DNA of 64,000 nt from positions 124,001 to 188,000 of the forward strand of contig NZ_BDBV01000001.1 in assembly GCF_001613165.1 (NCBI RefSeq). The letters run 5' to 3'. The stretch's first letter is position 1, and every line of letters begins with the position of its first letter. Below are positions 54,957-64,000 of the stretch, piece after piece. The notes below the pieces were generated by a model that searched no databases, had not been told where the DNA came from, and worked only from the letters and a program-made list of their open reading frames with translations. This DNA comes from Nocardia mexicana NBRC 108244. Lineage in GTDB: Bacteria > Actinomycetota > Actinomycetes > Mycobacteriales > Mycobacteriaceae. A program made the position numbers and the translations under genes.

Positions 54957-56300
54957 GTGTCTGAGATTGTGCGCCGTCGCTCGTCCCGCAATGCCAAGCT
55001 GGCCAAGATCCCGCTCGGGATCGCCGGCCGGGCGGCAGTGGGATTCGGTCGCAAGCTGGCGGGGGGCGACAAGGGCGAGATCAACGCCGAACTGAATCAG
55101 AGGGCCGCCGAGCAGCTGTTCGCCGTACTGGGCGAACTCAAGGGCGGCGCCATGAAATTCGGGCAGGCGCTGTCCGTGATGGAGGCCGCGGTCCCGGAGG
55201 AGTTCGGCGAGCACTACCGCGAGGCGCTGACGAAACTGCAGGCCGCCGCCCCGCCGCTGCCCGCCCCCGCCGTGCACCGGGTGCTGGACCAGCAGTTGGG
55301 GACGGGCTGGCGCAAGCGCTTCGAGTCCTTCGACGACGAGCCGACCGCCTCGGCCAGCATCGGCCAGGTGCACAAGGCGGTGTGGTCCGACGGCCGCGTG
55401 GTCGCGGTGAAGGTGCAGTACCCGGGCGCCGACGAGGCGCTGCGCGCGGACCTCAAGACGCTGAACCGGATGGCCGGGATGATCGGCGCGGTGATCCCCG
55501 GCGCGGACGTGAAACCGATCCTCGCCGAGATCACCGAGCGCACCGAGGAGGAACTCGACTACCGCACCGAGGCCGCCAATCAGCGCGCCTTCGCCAAGAG
55601 TTTCGACGGTCACCCGCGCTTCCTGGTGCCGAAGGTCGTTGCCGGCGCGCCGAAGGTGATCGTCACCGAATGGCTGGACGGCACACCGGTTTCCGCGATC
55701 ATCAAGCGCGGCGAACAGGACCCCGCGGGCACCACCGCGCTACGCAATCAGGTCGCCGAACTGATGGGCGAGTTCCATTTCTCCTCCCCCTCGATCGTCG
55801 GCAAGCTGCACGCCGACCCGCATCCGGGCAATTTCATGATGCTGCCCGACGGCCGCCTGGCGGTCATCGACTTCGGGGCGTGCGCGCCGCTGCCGGGCGG
55901 CTTCCCGCCCATCCTCGGGCAGATGGTGGCGCTGGCGGTGGAGGATCGGTTCGAGGAACTGATCGATCTGATGTACACCAACGGCTTCGTCATCCCGGGC
56001 CGCAAGGTCACCCACCAGGAGATCGCCGACTATCTGCGGCCGTTCACCGACCCCATCCAGACCGAGTCGTTCCACTTCACCCGCAAGTGGATGCAGCGGG
56101 TCGCGGGCAAGGCCACCGACGTCAGCCGTCCGGAGCTGAAAACCGGTATGGCCCTGCAACTTCCGCCCGAGGACATCATGATCTTCCGAGTGCTGATGGG
56201 TTCCATCGGCATCTGCGCGCAGCTCGACGCCGAGGTCCCGTTCATGAAGCTGATGCACGACTGGGTTCCCGGTTACGCCGAATACCGTACCGCCAGCTGA
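54957..56300 (+). CDS. ABC1/UbiB-type atypical kinase
   Basis: The 447-residue protein shows the UbiB marks: GAMKFGQALS (KxGQ), ASIGQVHKA, VAVKVQYPG (catalytic Lys), EEELDYRTEAANQ, HADPHPGNFM and VIDFGA. It corresponds to Rv3197, which lies beside whiB7 in mycobacteria and belongs to its antibiotic-stress neighbourhood. The GTG at 54957 starts close to a possible leaderless promoter. Its last 59 bases overlap the convergent permease gene. Confidence 0.92.
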   Translation: MSEIVRRRSSRNAKLAKIPLGIAGRAAVGFGRKLAGGDKGEINAELNQRAAEQLFAVLGELKGGAMKFGQALSVMEAAVPEEFGEHYREALTKLQAAAPPLPAPAVHRVLDQQLGTGWRKRFESFDDEPTASASIGQVHKAVWSDGRVVAVKVQYPGADEALRADLKTLNRMAGMIGAVIPGADVKPILAEITERTEEELDYRTEAANQRAFAKSFDGHPRFLVPKVVAGAPKVIVTEWLDGTPVSAIIKRGEQDPAGTTALRNQVAELMGEFHFSSPSIVGKLHADPHPGNFMMLPDGRLAVIDFGACAPLPGGFPPILGQMVALAVEDRFEELIDLMYTNGFVIPGRKVTHQEIADYLRPFTDPIQTESFHFTRKWMQRVAGKATDVSRPELKTGMALQLPPEDIMIFRVLMGSIGICAQLDAEVPFMKLMHDWVPGYAEYRTAS

Positions 56301-57594
56301 GATTTCCGCCCCGGGCGGCGAACAGCAGGTGGACGGCTATGCCGACCAGCGCCGCCATCGTGACCCCGCTGCCGAACAGCAGCCGCAGATCCGACGGAAA
56401 GCCCCGGTACAGCGCCGGGGTCAGGATCGGCAGCAGTCCGGCGGTCAGAGCCGCTGTGGCGGTGACGAGTTCGGCGTCCGAACTCAGATCCACCCGCTCG
56501 AACATGCCGATGCCCGCGGTGACGATCATCGCGAAGGCGATCGCCGCGGTGCCGCCGATCACCGGCCCCGGAAGCGAATTCACGACCCGGCCGATCGGCG
56601 CGACGAAGGCGATCACCACCAGGAGGACGCCGGTGACGGCCGTGACGTACCGGCTCCGCACGCCGGTCAACCGGATCAGTCCGATGTTCTCCCCGCTGGT
56701 GACCATCGACGGCCCGCCGAACAGCCCCGACAGCAGCGACGTCACCGCATCGCCGCGGATGGTGCGCCCGACCGTGGCCGACGTATCGATCTCCTTGCCG
56801 ACCACCCGGGCGTTGAGCACGGTCTGCCCGGTCGCCTCGGCCATCGACCCGATTCCGAAGACCAGCAGCGGGATCGCGGCCAGCAGATCGAAATGCGGTG
56901 TGCCGAACAGGAACGGCCGCGGCGCCTGGATCAGCGCCGAACCCTGCTGTAGGTGAAACTGGCCCAGCGCTGCCGCGACGGCGGTACCCACGGCCATGCC
57001 GATCAGCACCGACAGCCGCCGCCATCCAGTGGGCAGCACCCGGTGCGCCAGCACGGTCGCGGCCACCGTGATCGCGGCCAGGGCCACCGCGCTGCGAGTG
57101 GGCTGATCGCCCGGTCCGGTGATCAGCCCACCGGCCACCTTCACCAGGTTCACGCCGATGACCACGATCATGCTCGCGATCACGACCGTAGGCAGCCGGG
57201 TCACCAGCCGCCGCGCCACCGGCACCACGAGAATCCCGGCGACCGCGGTGATCAGCACGGCCCCGCTCGCGGTGGCCCCGCCGGATTCCTGCGCGATCTG
57301 AATGAACAGCACCACTGCCGCCCCGCCCGGCAGCATCACGAACGGCAGCCCCGCACCGAGCGAGAGGCGCCCCAGCGACTGGAGAATCGTCCCGATACCG
57401 CTGAAAAGCAGAGCGGCGCAGAGCAATGCCCGCGTATCGCCGTCATCGAGGTGCAGACTGCGCCCGATCAGCAGCACCGAAGCGATCGGCGTCGCCACCA
57501 TCACCAGCAGGTGCTGGGCCGCCGCCGCGAACATTCGGCCCGGCGGCGGGACCTCGTCCACCGGAGCTACCGTCGCCATCGCGCGGCCCCGCAT
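56242..57594 (-). CDS. NCS2 (xanthine/uracil-type) permease
   Basis: The 450-residue protein has about 12-14 hydrophobic helices and NCS2 family marks (AAAAQHLLVMVATPIASVL, GAGLPFVM, SMAEATGQTV, TSGENIGLIRLTGVRSRYV). It imports a nucleobase with protons. The start may be ATG 57594 or 57579; neither has a clear site. The gene ends 59 bases inside the convergent UbiB gene. Confidence 0.9.
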   Translation of the reverse strand: MRGRAMATVAPVDEVPPPGRMFAAAAQHLLVMVATPIASVLLIGRSLHLDDGDTRALLCAALLFSGIGTILQSLGRLSLGAGLPFVMLPGGAAVVLFIQIAQESGGATASGAVLITAVAGILVVPVARRLVTRLPTVVIASMIVVIGVNLVKVAGGLITGPGDQPTRSAVALAAITVAATVLAHRVLPTGWRRLSVLIGMAVGTAVAAALGQFHLQQGSALIQAPRPFLFGTPHFDLLAAIPLLVFGIGSMAEATGQTVLNARVVGKEIDTSATVGRTIRGDAVTSLLSGLFGGPSMVTSGENIGLIRLTGVRSRYVTAVTGVLLVVIAFVAPIGRVVNSLPGPVIGGTAAIAFAMIVTAGIGMFERVDLSSDAELVTATAALTAGLLPILTPALYRGFPSDLRLLFGSGVTMAALVGIAVHLLFAARGGNLSWRYGIRRNREPSRASAS

Positions 57595-57626
57595 CCGTAG
57601 CCGCCGCTGGTCCAGCAGACCACGCC

Positions 57627-57709
57627 GTCATTCCGGCGTGCTTTTGGTCGGAATCCATCTGCACCAACCGCGTCACCGTGGATCCCGGCCAAAAGCACGC
57701 CGGGAAGAC
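57627..57709. repeat. Family 1 intergenic repeat, inverted pair
   Basis: TTCCGGCGTGCTTTTGGTCG (57631 on) and its near-inverse GATCCCGGCCAAAAGCACGC (57681 on) form a long hairpin with a short loop. Single copies lie near 33655 and 41400. A 24 base tandem pair (GGGCGGGTCCGCATACGAGG-like) follows to 57770. Confidence 0.75.
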
Positions 57710-57778
57710 GAAGGCGGGTCCGCATACGAGGACCAGGGCGGGTCCACATACGGGGACCGGGGTGGTGAACAAGCGTGA

Positions 57779-58888
57779 TCATCGGGAGACCAACCACGGA
57801 ATGTCCTCGGCGGCATAGCGATACGCGCGGAAGATCGCGTTGGACAGGCCCGGAAACACCGCTGCGGTGTCCGGATCCGGGTAGCTGGTGAAGGAGGGCA
57901 CCACGTACTCCCAGCAGACGCGCCCGTCCGCGGTCACCTCGAAGATGCGCCCGAACGCCGCCTCGGTGATCAGGGTGTTGCCGTTGGGCAGGCGCTGCGC
58001 CCCGCCCATGAACGGCGTGAAGAAGGCCTCGCGCGGGGAATCCTGATAGGTCCAGCCGAGTTCGCCTGTCTCGGCGTCGATTTCGATGACCCTGCTGTAG
58101 GTGACCGATTCGCCGGTGCGGAAGGTGCCGTTGTCGAACACCAGCAGCTTGCCGTCGCCGACCGGCGTCGCGTGATGCTGCTGGGCGACCGTCGACCGAT
58201 CGGCCAGGACGGCGTAATGCCCGGTGCGCCTGTCGATTCGGATCACCGCCGACACACTGCGCAGGCTCGCCACCACGGTGTCCTCGTCGAGCGGATACAC
58301 GCTGTTGATCAGCGGCCAGTGCTCGCGCCAGTAGTGCGGCTGCAGGCCGAATTCACCGGGATCCAGGTGCTCGAACGCCTTCCACTCCCACAGGGGCGTC
58401 CCGTCGGCGGCGACCTCCCGGATCACGTCCGCCCACACCACGCCGTCGGCCTCGGTGCCCGGCACCCCGCCCTCGACCCGCGCGGCGGCGGCTCCGGTCA
58501 GCGGCTCCACGGCGGTGTAGAGAATGCGCCCGTCGTCGTAGTGGTGGGCGTCGTGATGCTGGTAGTCGTCGCGAAACTCGGTGCGCAGCACGCCGTCCGG
58601 GCCGTATTTGCCCATGGAACCGCCGCTGTATTTGCGCCACATCGCGAACAGCGGCGGAATCGACAGCGTCGCGCCGTTGTAGGCCAGGATGCCGCCCGGC
58701 AGCAGCCGCGCATGACGACCCGGGCGATGCGGCAGTTCCCAGCGATGCGCCGGTTCGCCCTTCGGGTCCACCAGATCCACCACGCCCCGCCCGGCCAGCG
58801 GCGCGTACAGCGTGTAACCGGGCCACGACAGCTCCGGATCCAGGCCGATCAGCCCGGTTCCCCGGCGTTTGAGCGTGTTCTGTTCCAC
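57779..58888 (-). CDS. Arylsulfotransferase (ASST)-like beta-propeller protein
   Basis: The 369-residue protein repeats propeller strands (GLDPELSWPGYTLYAPLAGRG, HHDAHHYDDGRILYTAVEPL, NGNTLITEAAFGRIFEVTADGRVCWEYV). It matches ASST-like proteins that bind or transfer sulfate-containing or aromatic groups; catalytic His residues may lie in YQHHDAHHYDD. No signal peptide is evident, so it may be cytoplasmic. It is divergent from the XRE-cupin regulator. Confidence 0.8.
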   Translation of the reverse strand: MEQNTLKRRGTGLIGLDPELSWPGYTLYAPLAGRGVVDLVDPKGEPAHRWELPHRPGRHARLLPGGILAYNGATLSIPPLFAMWRKYSGGSMGKYGPDGVLRTEFRDDYQHHDAHHYDDGRILYTAVEPLTGAAAARVEGGVPGTEADGVVWADVIREVAADGTPLWEWKAFEHLDPGEFGLQPHYWREHWPLINSVYPLDEDTVVASLRSVSAVIRIDRRTGHYAVLADRSTVAQQHHATPVGDGKLLVFDNGTFRTGESVTYSRVIEIDAETGELGWTYQDSPREAFFTPFMGGAQRLPNGNTLITEAAFGRIFEVTADGRVCWEYVVPSFTSYPDPDTAAVFPGLSNAIFRAYRYAAEDIPWLVSR

Positions 58889-59030
58889 CGCACCTCCTGA
58901 AAATGTAGCTCCACTGAATATTCAGTACGGTAGGGCGGCGATGAAGACTTACGATCACCGTGATGTAAAAACTGTGCTGCGGCGGCGCGGCGCCGAGAAT
59001 GAAGCCCGAAACCGTTGGGAGGCTGAGTGA

Positions 59031-59624
59031 GTGCGCGCACAGGGTGAACGACGGCTGGGCCTGGCCGATGTGGTCCACAACCGGCGGCTGGCGGAGCGGC
59101 TGACGCTGGCGCAACTGGCCGAGCGGACCGCGCTGTCGCCGTCGTTCCTCAGCCAGTTCGAGAACGGCCGCACCAATTCCAGCCTGCGCTCGCTGCAGCG
59201 GATCGCGGACGCGCTCGGCACCACCGCCACCGAACTGCTGGCCGAGGCCGATCCGGAACCCGGCACCGCGGTGGTCCGGGCGAGCGCGGAACCCGTACTG
59301 ACACAGGGCGATCCGGGCGACGACGGCTCGGTACGATCACTCGTCCACGGACGCCGGGACCTGCGCGCCCTGGAATTCACCGGCGGCACCGCCCGGGGTG
59401 AGCGCGAATTCGCCCACGACAACGACGAATTGATCTACGTGGTGCGCGGCACGATCACGGTGGTCGCCGACGACACCGAGATCACACTCTCCACCGGCGA
59501 CACCTACTACTGCGCGGCGGGAACCGAACATCGCTGGTGGGCCCACACCGACGACACCGTCACCCTGCTCCTCGCCGTCGCCGACGGGTTGGTCGTGCGC
59601 CACCCGCCACATCGCCCCCGCTGA
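59031..59624 (+). CDS. XRE-cupin transcriptional regulator
   Basis: The 197-residue protein has an XRE helix-turn-helix (LGLADVVHNRRLAERLTLAQLAERTALSPSFLSQFENGRTNSSLRSLQRIA) and a C-terminal cupin (EFAHDNDELIYVVRGTITVVADD...YYCAAGTEHRWWA). The GTG at 59031 is used. Regulators of this kind usually control the gene beside them, here the divergent ASST-like gene 142 bases away. Confidence 0.9.
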   Translation: MRAQGERRLGLADVVHNRRLAERLTLAQLAERTALSPSFLSQFENGRTNSSLRSLQRIADALGTTATELLAEADPEPGTAVVRASAEPVLTQGDPGDDGSVRSLVHGRRDLRALEFTGGTARGEREFAHDNDELIYVVRGTITVVADDTEITLSTGDTYYCAAGTEHRWWAHTDDTVTLLLAVADGLVVRHPPHRPR

Positions 59625-59764
59625 CGATTCCGGCCGAGAGCGCGCCGGAAATAATGAGAGAGAGCCCCGCACCTCGCGTGTTCCTCATGCCCCCGACAAA
59701 GGGCGAGCCCCGCACCTCATACAGAGATGCGGGGCTTGCTCATGCTCGCGGGGGTGACTGGCAC

Positions 59765-60073
59765 TCATGCCACGGCCACCTTGCGCGGGCGGCCACGGGG
59801 CCGCTTGCGGGCGATCACGACACCCTGGTCGAAGATCTCACCACCCCAAACTCCCCAGGGCTCACGGCGATCCAGCGCCGCGGCCAGGCAGCCCTTGCGG
59901 ATCGGGCAGCTGGCGCACAGGGCCTTCGCCTCCTCCAGCTGCGCCGGGTTCTCGGCGAACCACAGGTCGGGGTTGCCGACCCGGCAAGGCAGGTTGAGCG
60001 TGACTCCCCGGGTGCGGGAAGTCGGGGCCACGGTAGCGCGGCATGTCACGCGAGGAACGGTCGCGGTAGACAC
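59765..60073 (-). CDS. whiB7: WhiB7-type iron-sulphur regulator of intrinsic antibiotic resistance
   Basis: The 102-residue protein has the four WhiB cysteines (Cys30, Cys53, Cys56, Cys62) and the turn EPWGVWGG (71-78). It ends in the AT-hook RGRP (93-96), which is diagnostic of WhiB7. WhiB7 binds the sigma factor with a [4Fe-4S] cluster and activates ribosome-protection and drug-efflux genes. The GTG at 60073 has AAGGAGAG upstream. It is preceded by a ~570 base leader with an upstream ORF and a terminator hairpin, so expression is probably by attenuation. Confidence 0.96.
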   Translation of the reverse strand: MSTATVPRVTCRATVAPTSRTRGVTLNLPCRVGNPDLWFAENPAQLEEAKALCASCPIRKGCLAAALDRREPWGVWGGEIFDQGVVIARKRPRGRPRKVAVA

Positions 60074-60149
60074 GTCGTCTCTCCTTCAGCTCGTGCAGCG
60101 GTCGTTTCGTTGTCTTCCGCGAAACCGGTGCCGGTGGCTGGAGAGCCGG

Positions 60150-60192
60150 TAAAAACTATGGCCACGGTTTCGCTTCGGGCGATCCGTGGCCA
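60150..60192 (-). terminator. Intrinsic attenuator in the whiB7 leader
   Basis: On the minus strand TGGCCACGG (60192-60184) pairs with CCGTGGCCA (60167-60159), followed by TAGTTTTTA. The 9 bp stem and T-tract form an intrinsic terminator about 77 bases before the whiB7 start. It lies 22 bases after the upstream ORF stop. Confidence 0.75.
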
Positions 60193-60203
60193 GGAGGCTT
60201 AGG

Positions 60204-60214
60204 GGAGGTGATCC
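60204..60214 (-). promoter_or_regulatory. Exact anti-Shine-Dalgarno sequence in the whiB7 leader
   Basis: The minus strand reads GGATCACCTCC directly after the upstream ORF stop codon TAG. This is identical to the 3' end of 16S rRNA. It is complementary to the GGAGG and GAAGGAGAG ribosome sites of the upstream ORF and of whiB7, and another CCTCC follows near 60196. Confidence 0.65.
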
Positions 60215-60568
60215 CTACCTATGTCGACTTCGGTGTCGATCCCTGAACACGGTCGCTGGGTCGGTGCGGCGGAGGCGGACTGCCATATCGACCGGCTTGT
60301 CGTCGGTCGCATAGGCATTGGCGAATGCGTTCGCGGATGCGTCGGCAAAGGCCAGATGCCAGCCCCACTCGTGCTTGTCCGTCATGATCGGAGCGATTGC
60401 ATGCGTCGGCGCCGCCGGTGCTGCGGCTCCGCGAATGGCTTCCACCCCGAGAATGCGTACGACGGGCAAACCGGTCCCCTGCGAAGCGAGGACCCCCCGG
60501 GAGGCAGGCACGCACGGAATCGCCGTCGCCGCAACGCCGGTCGACGCGATGGTTGCGATTGCGTTCAC
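60215..60568 (-). CDS. Upstream ORF of the whiB7 leader
   Basis: The 117-codon frame starts with GTG at 60568 behind GGAAGGAGG seven bases upstream, the best ribosome site in the region. It stops 22 bases before the attenuator. The N-terminal half is Ala/Val/Ile-rich (NAIATIASTGVAATAIPCVP) and the C-terminus very basic. whiB7 leaders in actinobacteria are known to carry a translated upstream ORF that senses ribosome stress. This frame is longer than usual, so part of it may be non-functional protein. Confidence 0.55.
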   Translation of the reverse strand: MNAIATIASTGVAATAIPCVPASRGVLASQGTGLPVVRILGVEAIRGAAAPAAPTHAIAPIMTDKHEWGWHLAFADASANAFANAYATDDKPVDMAVRLRRTDPATVFRDRHRSRHR

Positions 60569-60643
60569 TGGTCTGCCTCCTTCCTTCTCGGTATCCGAAT
60601 GCTCACTGTGCACACTGGGATGACCTCCCGGTGTGTGATCCCC

Positions 60644-60673
60644 ACCCTACGGGTGCGTTACACAAGCGCACAA
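60644..60673 (-). promoter_or_regulatory. whiB7 promoter
   Basis: On the minus strand, TTGTGC (60673-60668) and TAGGGT (60649-60644) are separated by 18 bases. The -35 box abuts the end of the uvrD2 gene. Confidence 0.5.
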
Positions 60674-60674
60674 C

Positions 60675-62846
60675 CTATTTTTCACCTGCAGTTTTATGGT
60701 CTTGCGCACGCGCGCGCGACCTGACTATCGCTAGTACGTCGGCACCGAACTGCCCGAGCTTCTTGGCCCCGATACCGGGTATCGCCACCAGCGCGCGATC
60801 GTCGGTGGGCAGTTGCTCCGCGATCGCGGTCAGCGTGGTGTCGCTGAAGACCACGAAGTGCGGGACCGACAGCTCGTCGGCCTTCTCCTGCCGCCACTCC
60901 TGCAGGGCGGTCAGCAGGCCGGAGTCGATCTCGGCGGGGCAGCGTGAGCACCGGCCGAGCATGGTGGACTTGGTGCCCAGCAGCGGGCGGCCGCAGACGC
61001 GGCAGGTCGGATGGCGGCGTTTACGCGGATCACCGGCGGGCTGGGCGATGCGCGAGGCGGGCGAATCCTCGGGCACCAGGTCGTTGAGGAATCGGCTGCG
61101 GCGGCGGGTGCGGCGCCCGCCCTCGCTGCGCGACAGCGCCCACGACAGCTGCAGATGTTCGCGGGCGCGGGTGACGCCCACGTACAGCAGCCGCCGCTCC
61201 TCCTCGAGGGCGGCCTCGTCGGCGACGCTGCCGCCGTCACCGAGAACATGGGCGATGGGCAGGGTGCCGTCGGCGAGGCCGACCAGGAATACCGCATCCC
61301 ACTCCAGGCCCTTCGCGGCGTGCAGCGAGGCCAACGTGACGCCCTGCACGGTGGGTGGATGGCGCGCCTCGGCGCGGGCGGCGAGCTCGCGCAGCAGGCC
61401 GCCCAGATCGAGGTTCGGATCGTGGGTGGACACCTCCTCGGTGAGCTGCACCAGGGCCATCAGCGACGCCCAGCGCTCCCGCGCCTGGGCGCCACCGGGT
61501 TCGGTGGCGGTGAGGCCGAGGCGGCCGAGGGCGGCCCGCACCAGGCTGACCAGTTCGGCGCCGCGGGCATCGGGCAGATCGTCGCGGGCGGCGGTCTGCC
61601 GCAGTGCCTGGACCGCCTGGCGCACCTCGGTGCGCTGGAAGAACCCCTCGCCCCCGCGCACCTGGTAGGGGATCTCGGCCTCGGTGAGGGCCTGCTCGTA
61701 GGCCTCGGACTGGGCGTTGATTCGGTACAGCACGGCGATCTCGCCCGCCGGAACCCCCCGGCCGACGAGCTTGGCGATGCGCTTGGCGACGGCGTGCGCC
61801 TCGGCGGGTTCGTCGTCGAATTCGGCGAACGACGGCTCCGGACCGTCGGGGCGCTCGCCGATCAGCTGCAGCCGGGTGCCGGCGATGCGGCCCCGGGCGG
61901 CACCGATCACCCGGTTCGCCAGCGACACCACCTGCGGCGTGGAGCGGTAGTCGCGTTCCAGCCGGACCACCGTCGCATCGGGGAAGCGGCGCGAGAAGTC
62001 CAGCAGATGGCCCGGCGAGGCACCGGTGAAGGAGTAGATGGTCTGGTTGGCGTCGCCGACGACCGTGAGGTCGTCGCGGTCGCCGAGCCAGGCGTCGAGC
62101 ACGCGCTGCTGCAGCGGCGTGACGTCCTGGTATTCGTCGACGACGAAGCAGCGGTAGCGGCCGCGGAACTCCTCGGCTACCGAAACATAGTCCTCCAGGG
62201 CGGCGGCGGTGTGCAGCAGCAGATCGTCGAAATCCAGCAGCAGGCCCTCCGCCGTGCTCTTCAGCTGCTCGTAGCCGGTGTAGACGGAAGCGACCTTGCC
62301 CGCGTCGTACGGGATCTCGCGCCGCAGCCGGGCCGCCGTCGCGGCGTAGTCCTCCGGCGCGACCAGGGACGCCTTGGCCCATTCGATCTCCCCCGCGAGA
62401 TCGCGCAGGCTCTCGGTGCTGGTCGGCAGGCCGACGCGCCCGGCCGCCTGCGCGACGATCGGGAATTTGCTGTCGATCAGCCGCCACGGCACATCGCCGA
62501 CGATCTGCGGCCAGAAGTACTTCAGCTGCCGCAGCGCCGCGGCGTGAAAGGTGCGCGCCTGCACCGTGTTCGCGTCGCCGCCGAGCCCCAGCCCGCGCAG
62601 GCGACTGCGCAGCTCCCCCGCCGCCCGCGCCGTGAACGTGACCGCCAGCACCTGATCCGCGCGCACGTGCCCGGCCGACACCAGATGCGCGATGCGGTGG
62701 GTGATGGTGCGGGTCTTGCCGGTGCCCGCACCCGCCAGCACGCAGACGGGCCCGCGCGGCGCCGTCACGGCGGCCGCCTGTTCGGGGTCGAGGCCGTCGA
62801 GCCGGAGCGGGGGCGAGGAGGTCGGCGCGGGCACGGGCTCCATCAT
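60675..62846 (-). CDS. uvrD2: UvrD2-type DNA helicase with HRDC domain
   Basis: The ~723-residue superfamily 1A helicase has Walker [87 protein letters not shown] and [16 protein letters not shown]. The C-terminus has a tetracysteine motif ([10 protein letters not shown] ... CSRC) and an HRDC domain ([23 protein letters not shown]), the two marks of mycobacterial UvrD2. The ATG-ATG at 62846/62843 is the best start; the frame stays open upstream only by chance. It lies directly before whiB7, as in M. tuberculosis. Confidence 0.95.
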   Translation of the reverse strand: MMEPVPAPTSSPPLRLDGLDPEQAAAVTAPRGPVCVLAGAGTGKTRTITHRIAHLVSAGHVRADQVLAVTFTARAAGELRSRLRGLGLGGDANTVQARTFHAAALRQLKYFWPQIVGDVPWRLIDSKFPIVAQAAGRVGLPTSTESLRDLAGEIEWAKASLVAPEDYAATAARLRREIPYDAGKVASVYTGYEQLKSTAEGLLLDFDDLLLHTAAALEDYVSVAEEFRGRYRCFVVDEYQDVTPLQQRVLDAWLGDRDDLTVVGDANQTIYSFTGASPGHLLDFSRRFPDATVVRLERDYRSTPQVVSLANRVIGAARGRIAGTRLQLIGERPDGPEPSFAEFDDEPAEAHAVAKRIAKLVGRGVPAGEIAVLYRINAQSEAYEQALTEAEIPYQVRGGEGFFQRTEVRQAVQALRQTAARDDLPDARGAELVSLVRAALGRLGLTATEPGGAQARERWASLMALVQLTEEVSTHDPNLDLGGLLRELAARAEARHPPTVQGVTLASLHAAKGLEWDAVFLVGLADGTLPIAHVLGDGGSVADEAALEEERRLLYVGVTRAREHLQLSWALSRSEGGRRTRRRSRFLNDLVPEDSPASRIAQPAGDPRKRRHPTCRVCGRPLLGTKSTMLGRCSRCPAEIDSGLLTALQEWRQEKADELSVPHFVVFSDTTLTAIAEQLPTDDRALVAIPGIGAKKLGQFGADVLAIVRSRARAQDHKTAGEK

Positions 62847-62924
62847 GACAGCGCGCACCGACAGGCGGCGGATGCCCGTGCGGGAATCCACCGGAGATCG
62901 GCCGCGGCGCAGTACGGTGCGACC

Positions 62925-64000
62925 GTGCCCTCCGACACCCCGTCCCCGGAGACCGAACCCGGTGACCGGCACGCGACCTGGATGGAGCTGTTCTTCGACC
63001 TGGTCGCCGTCGCCGGGATCGGGCAGCTGACCCACCTGCTGCATCGCGGGCCGTCGCTCACCGACTTCGCGCTGTATCTCGCGCTCTACCTGGCATTCTG
63101 GATGGTCTGGGCGTGCGTCACGTTCTACAGCGACATTTCCCGCGACAACACCCGGATTCCGCTCATGCTGGCGGCGATGCTCGGGCTGGGCCTGATGGCG
63201 GCCGCGGTGGCGGGCTTCCCGGAGCGCCACGCGACGGCCTTCGCCGCCGTGTACGTGATCGTGCGGCTGGCCACCGACGCGGTGTGGGATCGCGGGCAGG
63301 TGGTGGTCGACTGGCCGACCGCGCAGCTGAGCACCGGAGCGATCCCGTGGCTGATCTCGCTGTGGGTGCCGGAGCCGTGGAAGTACTGGCTGTGGGCGGC
63401 CGGGCTCGCCATCGACATGCTGCTGATGTTCGCGGTCACCGGCGAGAGGATGATGGCCGGCGCCCAGGAGTCCCTGGACCGGCGGCTGCGGCACTCCAGG
63501 CGCTTCGCGGGTATGGAACCGCCGAAACTGCAAGCGCTGCACGCGGATCCGGCGCACCTCGGGGAGCGGCTGGGGCTCTACGTGATCATCGTGCTGGGTG
63601 AGGGCGTCATCGTGGTGATCGACGCCGTCGGCGGCGTGGCCTGGAACGCGAAGGTGCTGGCGCTGGGCCTGGAATCGTTCCTGATCCTGGCCTGCCTCTG
63701 GGCGCTCACGCTGACCTTCGGCTTCATTCCGCGCCTGATGTCGGTCCCCACGGCGGCCGGTTCCATTCCGCGCCAGCACGTCATGGCCACCCACTGCTGG
63801 CTGACGGGCGCGATCGCGACCGTCGCCGCCGGACTCGGCCTGGTCCTCGAGCATGCCGAGGGCCATCCGACCACCGGAATCAGCTGGGTGCTCGGCGGGG
63901 CCGCCGCGGCGTACTTCGTGATCAACCTCTTCGGCGGCGCCCGCAGCGGGGCAGGCCTGCGCTGGGCGCTGAGCTGGCCGCTCCCCTGCGCGGCGCTGTC
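62925..64000 (+). CDS. Low temperature requirement A (LtrA) family membrane protein, 3' partial
   Basis: The open frame runs to the window end. It has the LtrA start ([25 protein letters not shown]) and several membrane helices ([60 protein letters not shown]). The function of LtrA is not well known. The GTG at 62925 follows TACGGT by eight bases and is probably leaderless. It is divergent from uvrD2. Confidence 0.88.
   Translation, partial: MPSDTPSPETEPGDRHATWMELFFDLVAVAGIGQLTHLLHRGPSLTDFALYLALYLAFWMVWACVTFYSDISRDNTRIPLMLAAMLGLGLMAAAVAGFPERHATAFAAVYVIVRLATDAVWDRGQVVVDWPTAQLSTGAIPWLISLWVPEPWKYWLWAAGLAIDMLLMFAVTGERMMAGAQESLDRRLRHSRRFAGMEPPKLQALHADPAHLGERLGLYVIIVLGEGVIVVIDAVGGVAWNAKVLALGLESFLILACLWALTLTFGFIPRLMSVPTAAGSIPRQHVMATHCWLTGAIATVAAGLGLVLEHAEGHPTTGISWVLGGAAAAYFVINLFGGARSGAGLRWALSWPLPCAAL

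Noticed and set aside
60221..60724. Plus-strand frames antisense to the whiB7 leader
   Set aside because: No ribosome sites; the minus strand has a promoter, ribosome site and terminator in register.
62847..63866. N-terminal extension of UvrD2
   Set aside because: It is antisense to the LtrA gene; UvrD2 homology begins at 62846.

Overview
The DNA is very GC-rich and reads as a mycolate actinomycete chromosome, most likely Nocardia or a close relative. Its backbone keeps the gene order known from Mycobacterium tuberculosis Rv3193c to Rv3198c: a UPF0182 membrane protein, a PDZ/Lon-like YlbL protease, a DUF2342 metalloprotease, a ThiF-like protein, a UbiB-type kinase, whiB7 and uvrD2. The genus is inferred from synteny and gene content.

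Layout. (1) 1-2315: the end of a non-ribosomal peptide synthetase (adenylation, carrier and condensation domains). (2) About 2315-27358: a 25 kb integrated element. It carries a large serine integrase at its left end and a zinc-ribbon protein / DUF2637 / replication-relaxation operon at its right end. Both ends carry mirror-image 20 bp arms (19/20 identical). Joining the outer flanks restores an in-frame NRPS stop codon, so the attachment sites can be placed. Cargo includes a RiboL-PSP-like HEPN protein, a ribonucleotide-reductase-like enzyme with a Nudix hydrolase, a DUF6879/XRE regulatory cluster, a DUF4254 cluster, and a compact adenine methyltransferase-HerA-NurA set that looks like a phage-defence system. 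That set lies between degenerate copies of the 3' end of the replication-relaxation gene. No FtsK/TraB translocase or relaxase is visible, so the element is probably mobilizable or decayed. (3) 27.4-36.2 kb: terminator, initiator tRNA, rpf, UPF0182, PPA1309, an Asp/Glu-racemase-superfamily enzyme, YlbL and DUF2342. (4) 36.2-53 kb: a lineage-specific stretch of regulator and enzyme pairs: LLM oxidoreductase, ArsR/SnoaL/DUF1330, a large LuxR-type ATPase, lipoprotein esterase with a divergent ROK regulator, NmrA-like reductase, TetR/PEP-utilising phosphotransferase/esterase, a second TetR, a group 2 sigma factor and a MaoC dehydratase. (5) 53.5-64 kb: Rv3196-like protein, a small secreted protein, UbiB kinase, NCS2 permease, an arylsulfotransferase-like protein, XRE-cupin regulator, whiB7 with a long leader, uvrD2 and a truncated LtrA gene.

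The strongest new points are these. The reconstructed attP implies that excision would fuse the integrase reading frame to the right-end operon. The MTase-HerA-NurA set sits in a repeat-bracketed cassette. The ribonucleotide reductase homologue lacks the catalytic Asn of the NxCxE motif. The whiB7 leader carries an upstream ORF, an exact copy of the 16S rRNA anti-Shine-Dalgarno tail and an intrinsic attenuator. All functional statements are read from sequence without database searches.
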